A stretch of DNA of 18,816 nt from PUMD01 sp964599275 (GTDB lineage Bacteria > Bacillota > Sulfobacillia > SLMV01), in contig CAZRFK010000032.1 of the NCBI GenBank assembly GCA_964599275.1, forward strand, positions 1 through 18,816, written 5' to 3'. The notes beneath the pieces are model-generated. The model did not search any database, was not told the origin of the DNA, and was given only the letters and a program-made list of their open reading frames with translations. Shown piece after piece: positions 1 through 7,895 of the stretch. A program made the translations under genes and the position numbers. Position 1 is the stretch's first letter; each line of letters begins with the position of its first letter.

Positions 1-378
1 CTGTTGGTTGTTCGTGAAGAAGGTAGCTACGGGGGAACAACAGATCGCTACATTGATCTGCGTGTAGATGACCACCCTGCTCCTATCGACAAATTGTCCA
101 GACTTTTGAATCTATTCTACCTCTACTTTGAACAACCCGATCCTGATATGATGCTTGTCCTGCAGGGAGATGTGGCCCAGGAAACTAAAGAACACCTGGC
201 TGCCCTGGGCTACAAGGTTGACACAGACAGCACCGATTTTGGACAGGATGCCAGTAAAGCTCTCGACGATTGGGTAGCACAGGAAAATTTCGAGATGCGC
301 ATGCAGAAGGACGGGATGATAGATCCCGATGTCCTTAAATATTTGCGTGAAGAATATGAAGGTAAAGATATTCATTGA
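1..378 (+). CDS. DUF1028 family protein, C-terminal part (5' end outside window)
   Basis: The reading frame is open from the first base, so the gene begins upstream of the window and only its last 125 codons are present. The visible part contains a stretch like the end of the DUF1028 Ntn-hydrolase-like domain: VREEGSYGGTTDRYIDLRVD, then a helix around LSRLLNLFYLYF. A C-terminal segment follows (about residues 80-125) with a small alpha-helical peptidoglycan-binding-like pattern, ending ...MIDPDVLKYLREEYEG. DUF1028 proteins have no firmly established reaction; they are often found near amidohydrolases, peptidases or RidA-like genes, and an amidohydrolase lies just downstream on the opposite strand. 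A hairpin terminator follows the stop. Family assignment rests on remembered motifs and is fairly sure; the function is unknown. Confidence 0.75.
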   Translation: MLVVREEGSYGGTTDRYIDLRVDDHPAPIDKLSRLLNLFYLYFEQPDPDMMLVLQGDVAQETKEHLAALGYKVDTDSTDFGQDASKALDDWVAQENFEMRMQKDGMIDPDVLKYLREEYEGKDIH

Positions 379-411
379 TGAGACAAATTAGTTGGAGAGC
401 ATGATCAGCGC

Positions 412-447
412 AAACCGCAGGGACAAATATTCAGCCCTGCGGTTTTA
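412..447 (+). terminator. Rho-independent terminator of the DUF1028 gene
   Basis: A perfect 11-bp stem (AAACCGCAGGG at 412-422 with CCCTGCGGTTT at 435-445) encloses a 12-base loop and runs into a short T tract. It sits 33 bases after the DUF1028 stop and between convergent genes. The minus-strand amidohydrolase ends at 474, so the hairpin may stop transcripts from both sides, although the T tract is better on the plus strand. Confidence 0.8.
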
Positions 448-473
448 TATAATTGATTTTCAGTGGTTATACC

Positions 474-1658
474 TCAATACATTAATTTTCCGTCCTTGTA
501 TACTCTGTTCACGTGGTACATATTCTGAATGTCAGCCAGCGGATCATCATCAAGCACCAAGAGATCAGCACGCTTACCTGCAGATAGAGTTCCTACATGG
601 TCACTGACCCCTAGCAGTTTTGCCGCCTGTGAAGTTGCTGAGCGTATTGCCTCCAACGGGTTCATTCCCGCACGAACCATAAGCTCCAGCTCCTGGATGT
701 TTTCCCCATGTTGGTTGAAAGGAGTCCCAGCATCAGTTCCCATGGCTATCTTCACCCCAGCTTCGAGAGCCATCTGAAAACTTTTGCGATGACTCTTTTG
801 GGCATCCTCAGCCTTTTTTACGGCATAGGGAGGTATACCTCCTTCGGTCCCGGCCTGTATAATCCAGTGAGTGGCAGCAAGGGTTGGTACCAGCCAGGCA
901 TCCTTCTCTTTCATCAGCTGTACCGCCTCCTCATCCAGGAACAGACCATGCTCAATGGAGTCCACACCGGCACGTAGAGCGTTTTTTATCCCTTCTGCTC
1001 CCTGTGCATGAGCCGCAGTACGCTTTCCTGCATTACCTGCCTCCTCAACTGCTGCACGCATCTCCTTTTCGGAAAGCTGCGAAGCTCCTGGCTCCACTCC
1101 TGGAGTCAGAACACCACCGGTTGCCATTAATTTGATGATGTCCGCACCGGCCTTCAGCTGTTCTCGGGCTGCCTTGCGAACTTCATCTTCGGCATCTGCC
1201 TCCCGACCCATGGGGTGCCCATGACCCCCGGTCATGGTGATCACCCGCCCACAAACCTGCATCCTGGGGCCCTGGATCAATCCCTCATCAGATGCCTGCT
1301 GCAGAGACATCTCTGCATAATTGACTCCGCCCAGGTCCCGCACGTATGTAACACCAGATTCAACTGTTGCCCTGAGGTGGTCGGCTCCCCTTAGTACTGA
1401 CATTGCATCAGGCTGCTGCATCACTTCTGATATGGGGTCTGGTGATGCATCCATCAGCGAGTGGATATGACAGTCGATTATTCCCGGCATCACAACCTTA
1501 CCAGTAAGGTCGACAATTTCCGCATCTGCCGGTATTTCGATATTCGAATACTGGTCAACCAGTTTTATCTCACCATCTTCAACCAGTATGACACCTTCCG
1601 GTATAGGTTCATTTTCGTCTCCTTTAATAATTTTCATCCCACTGTAGGCAGTAACCAT
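474..1658 (-). CDS. Metal-dependent amidohydrolase (imidazolonepropionase/prolidase-like)
   Basis: This is a 394-residue hydrolase of the amidohydrolase superfamily, expected to cleave an amide, cyclic amide or Xaa-Pro-type peptide bond in the cytoplasm. The TIM-barrel metal site is complete: HIH (His64, His66) after VMPGIIDC, the probable carboxylated Lys176 in IIKLMATGG, His217 in AAHAQG, His237 in SIEHG and Asp309 in GTDAGT. The C-terminal strand GKRADLLVLDDDPLADI is typical of the small beta domain. The frame has an ATG seven codons earlier (1679), but a perfect AGGAGG lies inside that extension, six bases before the ATG at 1658, so the shorter start is chosen. No signal peptide is seen. 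The family resembles the imidazolonepropionase-like enzymes that hydrolyse N-acyl or Xaa-Pro/Xaa-Arg dipeptides; the exact substrate cannot be read from the sequence. Confidence 0.88.
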   Translation of the reverse strand: MVTAYSGMKIIKGDENEPIPEGVILVEDGEIKLVDQYSNIEIPADAEIVDLTGKVVMPGIIDCHIHSLMDASPDPISEVMQQPDAMSVLRGADHLRATVESGVTYVRDLGGVNYAEMSLQQASDEGLIQGPRMQVCGRVITMTGGHGHPMGREADAEDEVRKAAREQLKAGADIIKLMATGGVLTPGVEPGASQLSEKEMRAAVEEAGNAGKRTAAHAQGAEGIKNALRAGVDSIEHGLFLDEEAVQLMKEKDAWLVPTLAATHWIIQAGTEGGIPPYAVKKAEDAQKSHRKSFQMALEAGVKIAMGTDAGTPFNQHGENIQELELMVRAGMNPLEAIRSATSQAAKLLGVSDHVGTLSAGKRADLLVLDDDPLADIQNMYHVNRVYKDGKLMY

Positions 1659-1663
1659 ACCAA

Positions 1664-1670
1664 CCCTCCT
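1664..1670 (-). promoter_or_regulatory. Ribosome binding site deciding the amidohydrolase start
   Basis: On the minus strand AGGAGGG is followed by TTGGT and ATG (1658-1656). This is a consensus Shine-Dalgarno site at ideal spacing. The upstream in-frame ATG at 1679 has no comparable site and would place this motif inside the coding sequence. Confidence 0.8.
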
Positions 1671-1944
1671 GTAATCCATCTGTTTTAACAGCTCGATATA
1701 TGCAGGTGATTTTAATTCTTATTCGATACTTGTCCGATATCTCCTACAGATCTTAACTAAAAATACGTCAACCCGGCTACAAGGGACAAAGAATTGAGCC
1801 ATATTCATGAATATAGTTTCTGTATGCAATAAAATTTTAAAACCCTGAATGAACCATTTGGCTGTGCTAAGGGATTCTTGTTGATCTTTGTCCTCAGTTA
1901 ATACACACCCACCAAGAGTTGTTTTTTAGGGCGGCAGTTTGTGT

Positions 1945-2742
1945 TTATGAAGCGGTCAGGTCCTGACTTTTCACATCACAAACTAACATGTGAGCGGGAT
2001 AATGGGATATCATCAATTCAGGCTCACTGTGCATTGCGGCCAGCTGAGGGGTAACTCCGCAGGGGGTAAATAAAAAGACATCTCCAGGCTCTGTTACCGG
2101 CGGCTCACCAAACATCACCTCATCTAGGTCTACTATACCAATTTCCTGGGGTTCCCCTACATGAACCGGGGCTCCATGTGCCTGCGGAAATCTGCTCATG
2201 ACTTGCACCGCTAGTGAAACCAGATGACCCGGAAACGGACGCATGGTAACTACCATATGTCCTCTGAACAATCCAGCAGGACTACAATCTATATTTGTAC
2301 GGTAAATCGGCACCGAACGACCAGCAGCACGATGACGGAGCGGTAATCCTGCCCTCAGCAAAGCCTCCTCCATACTGAAACTGCAACCCAGCAGGAAAGT
2401 CACCAGATCATCCCGACAGTATTCGGTAATGTCAGTTGGTTCATCAATACAAACGCCTCTTTGGTAAATCCGGTATCGAGGAAAATCGGTGCGAATATCA
2501 GCCTCGGCCACAGCGCGGGTTTCAAAATGACCGGGTTCACAAACCTCCAGTACTGGACAGGCGCCTGGATTTCGCTGACAGAAAAGCAAAAATTCGAAGG
2601 CGAGCTTTTCTGGAAGAATCACCAGATTGGCTTGCATGTACCCCGGAGCCAGCCCCTCAGTGGTTCCTTGATAGTTTCCCGCAGCTATTTCTGACCGCAG
2701 CATCTGTGGGTTCATGTCAGCAACCTGTTCATGTGTCAGCAC
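1945..2742 (-). CDS. DUF1445 protein (D-glutamate cyclase-like / putative hydro-lyase)
   Basis: This protein of about 265 residues matches the DUF1445 family throughout: GTTEGLAPGYMQANLVILP near the N-terminus, FLLFCQRNPGACPVLEV, DIRTDFPRYRIY, DDLVTFLLGCSFSMEEALL, VPIYRTNIDC, a VTMRPFPG segment, AHGAPVHVGEP and CGVTPQ. The mammalian relative (DGLUCY) converts D-glutamate to 5-oxo-D-proline. Bacterial members are annotated only as putative hydro-lyases, and several sit near 5-oxoprolinase genes. The frame is open to 2910, but that extension overlaps the preceding gene and lies outside the family. The GTG at 2742, nine bases after GGAG, gives a family-like length; ATG at 2715 is the alternative. 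The gene lies directly behind the membrane-protein gene that ends at 2775 and is probably co-transcribed with it. No terminator is visible after its stop. Confidence 0.85.
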   Translation of the reverse strand: MLTHEQVADMNPQMLRSEIAAGNYQGTTEGLAPGYMQANLVILPEKLAFEFLLFCQRNPGACPVLEVCEPGHFETRAVAEADIRTDFPRYRIYQRGVCIDEPTDITEYCRDDLVTFLLGCSFSMEEALLRAGLPLRHRAAGRSVPIYRTNIDCSPAGLFRGHMVVTMRPFPGHLVSLAVQVMSRFPQAHGAPVHVGEPQEIGIVDLDEVMFGEPPVTEPGDVFLFTPCGVTPQLAAMHSEPELMISHYPAHMLVCDVKSQDLTAS

Positions 2743-2774
2743 TGATAACCACTCCACACGTCTGGGTTGATCGA

Positions 2775-3413
2775 CTATTCTGTCGTATTCCCCGAATCCT
2801 TCAATATAAAAAAGTAGAAAATGACGGCAACAATAATCAATACCGCTGGTAGCGCCTGTGCTCCTAATAAGCCTCCCAGAATAAAAACAACTACTACAAT
2901 AGCGATCCATTGTCCGAAAGAACTTTTGTGAACCGAGGTTTGCATCGCTTTTTCTGGCGCATCAACTTCCTGCCACTGCTTTTTGTAATTCCAGACCAAA
3001 TAGCCTCCCAAAAGTAAAATCAGGGCTCCAGCAATAATTAAAACTGGCAGTGAAAGAATTCCATCTACATCTAAAACCAGGTTGGCATAACTAACTCCGA
3101 AAATACTCACAAACGTCAGTGCTCCAAACACAACTGCCGTCCAGTTGAGCTGTTTGCGCTTTTTCTCATAGCTCATTTTCTCTTCCCAGGTCAATTCATC
3201 CCATTCTGTCTCACCCATGCGCTGCATGGTATGGCTGGCCTGAGTTCCTCCCTCATCTGATGATTTATCATCCTGCAGGCCAGCACTCGTCAACCTGTGA
3301 ACCTCTCGCTCATGGCGAGCAAGCAGGATTGCAAATATTAAACACAGAATCAGGGACAATAGGCCTATGAGATCAGCATAATGGACGATGGCAGGATAGT
3401 GAGAAGCTATCAT
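2775..3413 (-). CDS. Multi-spanning membrane protein of unknown function
   Basis: A 212-residue integral membrane protein that I do not recognise. Predicted membrane segments lie at about residues 14-33, 91-110, 120-141 and two closely spaced ones at 168-204. A hydrophilic loop of about 55 residues (35-90) between the first and second segments is charged and ends in WDELTWEEKMSYEKKRKQ. No catalytic motif is apparent. A strong AAGGAGG precedes two consecutive ATG codons; the second (3413) has the better spacing, the first would start at 3416. The DUF1445 gene starts about 30 bases after this stop, so the two probably form an operon. By analogy with transporter-DUF1445 pairs this could be a transport or accessory membrane component, but that is only context. 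Confidence 0.7.
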   Translation of the reverse strand: MIASHYPAIVHYADLIGLLSLILCLIFAILLARHEREVHRLTSAGLQDDKSSDEGGTQASHTMQRMGETEWDELTWEEKMSYEKKRKQLNWTAVVFGALTFVSIFGVSYANLVLDVDGILSLPVLIIAGALILLLGGYLVWNYKKQWQEVDAPEKAMQTSVHKSSFGQWIAIVVVVFILGGLLGAQALPAVLIIVAVIFYFFILKDSGNTTE

Positions 3414-3731
3414 CATACCCCTCCTTCAGGGTATCCATCCCGCAGCCACAGTGAGTCTGTGCCCGAGCTTATACCCTCCATGGCTACCGGCCACATAAAA
3501 GTCAGTACCGTAGTTTCTATATTCAGCTGTATGCCTGTTAATACCTGCAAGAATCAATCATTTTCCTGAAGTCTATTTGTATTGGAGGCTTAAAATGCTG
3601 GGCAATCAGACAGTCACTGTAGATTGTGTGTCTGGCCTTCAGCAAAACAATTACAGTATCACACTGTGAGCTTGTGTCTTAGAGATTTCTGAGAGTACCG
3701 AATGCGCTGCTTTCCGACGACAAAAATGTCT
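3414..3731. other. Non-coding gap, no convincing element
   Basis: About 318 bases separate the aminotransferase stop from the membrane-protein start on the minus strand. A weak ACAGT/ACTGT hairpin at 3652-3666 lacks a good T tract. A minus-strand frame of about 45 codons (TTG 3550 to TGA 3413-3415) overlaps the next start but has no ribosome site. I see no clear promoter, RNA or terminator. Confidence 0.4.
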
Positions 3732-4886
3732 TCAAATTTGCTCTAACAACATGTAAATACCATCCATGAGTGCATCGATATCCTGCTGGGTGTTGAAGTA
3801 TCCAATGCTCATTCGGACCGCCCCCTCCGGGTAGGTCCCTATAACTCGATGAGCCTGCGGAGAACAATGTAGGCCGGCCCGCACCATAACTTCGAACATT
3901 TCGTCCAGAAAATAGGCCGTCTCTTCCGGTCTGATGCCCTCAATATTGAAGGTCACAATCCCAACCCGTCGTTCGGGATCTGCAGGGCCATACACATGCA
4001 GCGCCTCATGCCTGGGAAACTTATCCAGAGCATACGCCAGCAGCTCTGTTTCCTTTTGGTTAATATTCTCTACTCCCTTCCCGGTGATGAATTCAACTGC
4101 ATCCCTGAGACCAGCGATTCCCGGACCGTTTACAGTACCAGCTTCGTGTCTGTGTGGCAGAGAATCAGGCTGATGGTCAAGCGCCGACTCCAGACCGCTT
4201 CCCCCGTAACGGTGAGGCCTGAGGTATATATCTCTGTCAATATAAAGTCCTCCGGTTCCCTGCGGGCCCATCAGGCCCTTGTGACCGGTGAAAGCCAGCA
4301 TGTCTATACCCATTTTCTTTACATCCACTACCACCGAACCAGCAGTCTGGGCGGCATCCACCAATAATAGGGCTCCGTGCCTTTTCGCTATCCTGCTGAG
4401 AGGAGATATAGGCATGATAGTTCCGGATACGTTGGATGCGTGAGTCGTGACAAATAATCTCGTGTTTTTCCTGAGCAACTTTGGGATCCGATCAACAAGC
4501 ATACTACCATCTTCTTGGTGTGGTACTGTTGATATGCTGATCACCCTGGCACGCTCAAGAGCCTTGAGAGTACGCCAGACAGCATTATGCTCCATGGCAC
4601 TGGTGATGACATGGTCCCCTCTTTGCAGCACTCCTACCAAAGCTAAATTAATTGATTCTGTTGCGCATGAAGTAAAAATAATACGGCTGGCATCATCAAC
4701 ACCCAAAAGTTCTGCAAGAGCAGTTCGTGCAGCATTTAGTATCTCTTCAGCCTGCTGGGCCTTACGATATGTGCCACGCCCGGCACTGACCCCCACATGT
4801 CGCATATAGTCTTTTACTGCCTCAAGCACCTCATCGGGTTTTTGGAATGAAGTGGCGGCATTATCAAGGTAAACAGACAAAAACAT
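3732..4886 (-). CDS. Class V aminotransferase / cysteine desulfurase-family protein
   Basis: This 384-residue PLP enzyme begins with VYLDNAATS, the hallmark of the cysteine desulfurase/selenocysteine lyase group. It keeps the expected active-site set: His100 in AMEHNAVW, Asp177 and Gln180 in LLVDAAQTAG, the PLP-binding Lys203 in FTGHKGLMGPQGTGGLY, and a candidate nucleophile Cys341 in VRAGLHCSPQAH. The HEAGTVNGPGIAGL motif is also typical. The pattern most resembles the subfamily usually labelled 'cysteine desulfurase family protein' in Firmicutes rather than IscS/NifS. It would act in the cytoplasm, releasing sulfur or selenium from cysteine or selenocysteine. The start is ATG 4886 with GAGG five bases upstream; the frame continues to a TTG at 4925 without a good site. 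No iscU-like partner lies nearby, so its sulfur acceptor is unknown. Confidence 0.88.
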   Translation of the reverse strand: MFLSVYLDNAATSFQKPDEVLEAVKDYMRHVGVSAGRGTYRKAQQAEEILNAARTALAELLGVDDASRIIFTSCATESINLALVGVLQRGDHVITSAMEHNAVWRTLKALERARVISISTVPHQEDGSMLVDRIPKLLRKNTRLFVTTHASNVSGTIMPISPLSRIAKRHGALLLVDAAQTAGSVVVDVKKMGIDMLAFTGHKGLMGPQGTGGLYIDRDIYLRPHRYGGSGLESALDHQPDSLPHRHEAGTVNGPGIAGLRDAVEFITGKGVENINQKETELLAYALDKFPRHEALHVYGPADPERRVGIVTFNIEGIRPEETAYFLDEMFEVMVRAGLHCSPQAHRVIGTYPEGAVRMSIGYFNTQQDIDALMDGIYMLLEQI

Positions 4887-4967
4887 CTTCCCCTCTGCTG
4901 AGCAATCACGGCCAACTACAAACAATACATCATTTCAACTTATGTTATGCCACATACATGCTTAAGT

Positions 4968-5120
4968 TCACAGGATGTGCGATTCAACTATACGCTCAGG
5001 AGAGATAGTGGCTGAACTGGTCAGTTTAATACCCACCAAACATTTTAAAACTTCTTGTAGGGATATTGTTCGACCAGACTTCACCACCACAGCGAGTTTT
5101 TCGGGCTGCACCATGTTCAT
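4968..5120 (-). CDS. Possible small protein of 50 residues
   Basis: A minus-strand frame from ATG 5120 to TGA 4968-4970 encodes 50 residues starting MNMVQPEKLAVVVKSGRTIS. The composition is protein-like, with alternating hydrophobic residues and no low complexity, and it fills a gap between the P-loop gene and the aminotransferase. There is no clear Shine-Dalgarno site and I recognise no family. It could be a real small gene, a remnant of a larger one or a chance open frame. Confidence 0.2.
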   Translation of the reverse strand: MNMVQPEKLAVVVKSGRTISLQEVLKCLVGIKLTSSATISPERIVESHIL

Positions 5121-5331
5121 AGATCAGCATTTAAGGTGAGGCTGTCCGAAATGATTACTCCTTTAGGTGTTTTGTCAATGCAGCGTTTGCAGAGATGAGT
5201 CTGCCCGCATCAAGTTCACAGTAAGGCTCAATCATCAGGCGGTGACCATCAAAAACGATATATTCGCAGTGAAAATCAACATTTCGTACATCTCTTCGAA
5301 TAAATTTTGACCAGTGATATGGACCCCATTT

Positions 5332-6648
5332 TCACACATCCGACAGACGAAGGGATAGTGCCCCGCCTGCCAGGTATCTCTTCACTGCCTCCATCAGACA
5401 CAGGGACAACAATCTTTTAGCATGAAATATTGATGGTCTTTTCAGGTAGTAAAAATGAGGAATGTGACTGTAGCTGGCTATTTCCATGAGAACCTCCCGG
5501 TATTGTTCAACACCGAATGTCTGATCTAAATCCGCCGATACCAGCTCATCCGCAGGCGCACAGGCAACGTATCTTTCATCGAGCGGAGCATCGGTCAGGA
5601 TATCATAAATCCTCCACCTGCCATCCCCATAAGAGGGCAGCTCCTTATCCGTGGCTACAATAAAGTGATCGTCCAAGCGGGACCACGACGCCAGATCATC
5701 TTCATCAACCAGGAGCACCGGTTTTCGTCCTGTTTTTCGGGTTATTCTCTGCGCGACTTCAGCCAGCCATCGGGTCGTTGTCTCTGGCTCAGCTTCCTGT
5801 TCCTGCATCAGGCGGTATAGGGTAGAATCTGGACCGCTCCCTTTCTTCTGCTGGTGTTTGAAGTAGTGAAAATAGAACATCTCTTTGTAAACAAAAGGAT
5901 GCCCTATACTGTATAGATGCCCCATCAAGTGATATAAATATTGGCTCTTACCACTTCCGTTGATTCTCCCGTAAAGAAGGTGCTTCTGGGGCCGTCCCCG
6001 GGCTGCGTAATGATTGATAGACCTTCTTAACTCATTCAGGATTGGGGTTGACCGGGTCGGAGCCTGACCTCTTTTGCGGTAAAACTCGCATCTGCTCAGC
6101 CGGTTCAAACCCGAATGATGTTTTCCCACCGGCACCTCTTCATAGTCCTGTATTACATCAGAAATACTGTTGACCTCCAGAACATCTCGCAAAAGTTTCA
6201 CCTGGCGTTTCAGCCTCACAAAGCTCCTACGGAGCCGATCTGCTTTCTGGGGGTTCAGACAATCGATCAACGGCACATAATTGCCGTTCAATATGGTTTC
6301 AATATCAGATAGATCGAGATAAGTTTCTTCCGGCTTCAGACCTTTGAGGACCTTTTTTTGAGTAAAAATGTTCTGCCTTGAATAGCTATTGGCGAAGTAG
6401 TGCCCATACGGCCAGCCATATTTGTCCTGCAGATAGAAAAACAGAACATCAAGTGCCGCCGGATCATATTCAGAATCAATAATAATCATGTACTGAGGAT
6501 AAGTCTGTGGCTGCTGTAAATATCCATCTGATAGCAGCCAAAATGATAGAATAGAAGCTCTTTCTCCCACCAGGGCATCCAACCTACGATAAAAGTCTCG
6601 CAGCATTTCTCTCAATATCTCATCTTCCACACACGAAAACCCAGACAC
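5332..6648 (-). CDS. P-loop ATPase-like protein of unknown function, possibly truncated by a nonsense codon
   Basis: This product of about 438 residues has an unfamiliar N-terminal half (about 1-215) and a nucleotide-binding-like C-terminal half. The latter holds a Walker A-like GRINGSGKS (about 227-235, one residue longer than the usual GxxxxGKS), followed about 75 residues later by a Walker B-like PVLLVDEDD. I do not recognise the family; an ATPase of an accessory or mobile-type system is possible but unproven. The start is uncertain. A GTG at 6648 lies five bases after a run of G residues, and the frame also holds a TTG at 6663 and an ATG at 6606. After the TGA (5332-5334) the same frame stays open for 58 more codons to TAA 5155-5157 and looks protein-like, so the gene may originally have ended at 5155. 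No neighbouring gene clarifies its role. Confidence 0.6.
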   Translation of the reverse strand: MSGFSCVEDEILREMLRDFYRRLDALVGERASILSFWLLSDGYLQQPQTYPQYMIIIDSEYDPAALDVLFFYLQDKYGWPYGHYFANSYSRQNIFTQKKVLKGLKPEETYLDLSDIETILNGNYVPLIDCLNPQKADRLRRSFVRLKRQVKLLRDVLEVNSISDVIQDYEEVPVGKHHSGLNRLSRCEFYRKRGQAPTRSTPILNELRRSINHYAARGRPQKHLLYGRINGSGKSQYLYHLMGHLYSIGHPFVYKEMFYFHYFKHQQKKGSGPDSTLYRLMQEQEAEPETTTRWLAEVAQRITRKTGRKPVLLVDEDDLASWSRLDDHFIVATDKELPSYGDGRWRIYDILTDAPLDERYVACAPADELVSADLDQTFGVEQYREVLMEIASYSHIPHFYYLKRPSIFHAKRLLSLCLMEAVKRYLAGGALSLRLSDV

Positions 6649-6930
6649 AGTATCCCCCCACAACTCTGTCTTTTCAGGATGTATTAATAGAAGAATTCTT
6701 CAATGACAGCTGCATTCCTTTTATGACTAACAACATGTCATGCAGGAAAAATAATTAGATAGTCCTCTCACCAAATGAGTGTTTTCTGGTAATGTCTGAT
6801 GAAGAGAACTCATGGCAGTAAAGAGCAGACTTGTGAGCTGAAGAGTTCTACATCCAAAGAATATTTGACGAAGTCTTCAAAAAGGCAGGTGATGCATCCG
6901 ATACGTTGCGGAGAGAGAGTGTGTCTTGCT

Positions 6931-6971
6931 GGATTGGGCGGAAAACCTGATGAAGGCTTCCCGCCCAATCC
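6931..6971 (-). terminator. Hairpin after the FMN-binding gene, end of the redox operon
   Basis: A perfect 11-bp inverted repeat (GGATTGGGCGG at 6931-6941, CCGCCCAATCC at 6961-6971) encloses a 19-base loop that can itself form a short CCT/AGG stem. It lies 24 bases beyond the stop of the last gene of the five-gene cluster. There is no U-rich tail on the minus strand, so it may act as a transcript-end or mRNA-stability structure rather than a classic terminator. I see no gene or clear promoter in the rest of the 6649-6994 gap. Confidence 0.5.
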
Positions 6972-6994
6972 CATTTTAAAGGTTGACTTGCACC

Positions 6995-7843
6995 TTATTC
7001 ACCGGTCAATGCATTCCTGACTGCTTCCATTATAGCCTCACTGGTTACAGTCGCACCTGAATAAATGTCAACATCCCAGCTCTGTGTCTGGACAATAGCC
7101 TGGGTAACTTCCTCCAAAGCAGGCTCGACCAGTCCTTCCGTTTCACTGTGCTGCACCACAGAAACATCGTCAATAGCAACCGTAATGTCAACTATGACTG
7201 GACCTCCATAACCCTCGCCTTCACCTCGGAGAATCATACCTTCTTCGGTCACGTCAGCTTCCGGATCAGACAGAGCATACCTAACAGCTTCTATGATCGC
7301 CTCACTAGTATCAGTCGCTCCAGTTGCCACATCAACCTGCAAATTCTGCTGCTCAACTATGTCCTGCGGAATCTGTTCCAGGGCGGGCTCAGCGAGATCC
7401 TCAGTTTCACTGTGCTCAACTACCTCAACAGCGGTGATTTCTGTAGCTACTTCAACCGTCAGGGTGCCACCATATCCTTCAGCCTCACCCAGCAGCACTG
7501 TAACCGGTCGTTCCGCCTCTATAAGCCCGGCACTGACCAGAGATTCTCTGAATGCTTCTGCTATTCCCTCGGGAACATCGTCGAAATTTATTTCGTCTTC
7601 ATCAACTGAGTCAATCCGGATGAAACCCTCAATGTCATCTTCCCCGAAGATGATCTCGACACTCAGCATATCATCAAAACCATCAACCTCAATATTGACG
7701 GTTTCGGCCTCATCATTGTCATCATCGGCCATCCCGGGGAGAGGGGGTTCAGACTGAACTTCGGCCTGCCCGTGAGCTATAACTCCAGAAACCAGAAGCA
7801 GAGCTATGGACAGGACCGCCAGCCAAATGCTATCTTTGCGCAT
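6995..7843 (-). CDS. Exported protein with two FMN-binding domains
   Basis: A 282-residue protein with a signal peptide or N-terminal anchor (residues 1-27, hydrophobic core IWLAVLSIALLLVSG). An acidic linker and an unassigned segment (about 40-115) follow, then two tandem FMN_bind domains (about 119-192 and 207-282). Each repeat starts G-E-x-E-G-Y-G-G and ends in an ApbE-type flavinylation motif: TGATDTS at 174-180 and SGATVTS at 262-268. The Thr of such motifs receives FMN through a phosphoester bond in RnfG and NqrC. The protein should therefore carry two covalent FMNs outside the cytoplasm and serve as electron acceptor or relay, like RnfG or the PplA lipoprotein of flavin-based extracellular electron transfer. 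It follows the chimeric Fe-S subunit by 52 bases and has a strong AAGGAGG eight bases before ATG. Its Asp/Glu content is very high. Confidence 0.88.
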   Translation of the reverse strand: MRKDSIWLAVLSIALLLVSGVIAHGQAEVQSEPPLPGMADDDNDEAETVNIEVDGFDDMLSVEIIFGEDDIEGFIRIDSVDEDEINFDDVPEGIAEAFRESLVSAGLIEAERPVTVLLGEAEGYGGTLTVEVATEITAVEVVEHSETEDLAEPALEQIPQDIVEQQNLQVDVATGATDTSEAIIEAVRYALSDPEADVTEEGMILRGEGEGYGGPVIVDITVAIDDVSVVQHSETEGLVEPALEEVTQAIVQTQSWDVDIYSGATVTSEAIMEAVRNALTGE

Positions 7844-7895
7844 CCAAAATGCCTCCTTTCAAACATCTAAAACCTTCAACTCCCATAAGTCATGC

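Noticed and set aside
2743..2910. N-terminal extension of the DUF1445 frame to 2910
   Set aside because: It overlaps the upstream membrane-protein gene in another frame, is unlike DUF1445 N-termini and has no ribosome site.
3413..3550. Minus-strand 45-codon frame whose stop overlaps the membrane-protein start
   Set aside because: No ribosome site and no recognisable similarity; the overlap could be chance.
5320..5334. TGA of the P-loop gene as a selenocysteine codon
   Set aside because: No hairpin of the bacterial SECIS type is visible just after it and the context is not a redox motif.
6799..7020. Plus-strand frame of 73 codons
   Set aside because: It runs through the terminator hairpin and into the end of the FMN gene, with no recognisable product.
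7148..7757. Long plus-strand frames opposite the FMN-binding gene
   Set aside because: They are shadows of the acidic repeated gene on the minus strand; Ser/Thr-rich low-complexity translations and no ribosome sites.
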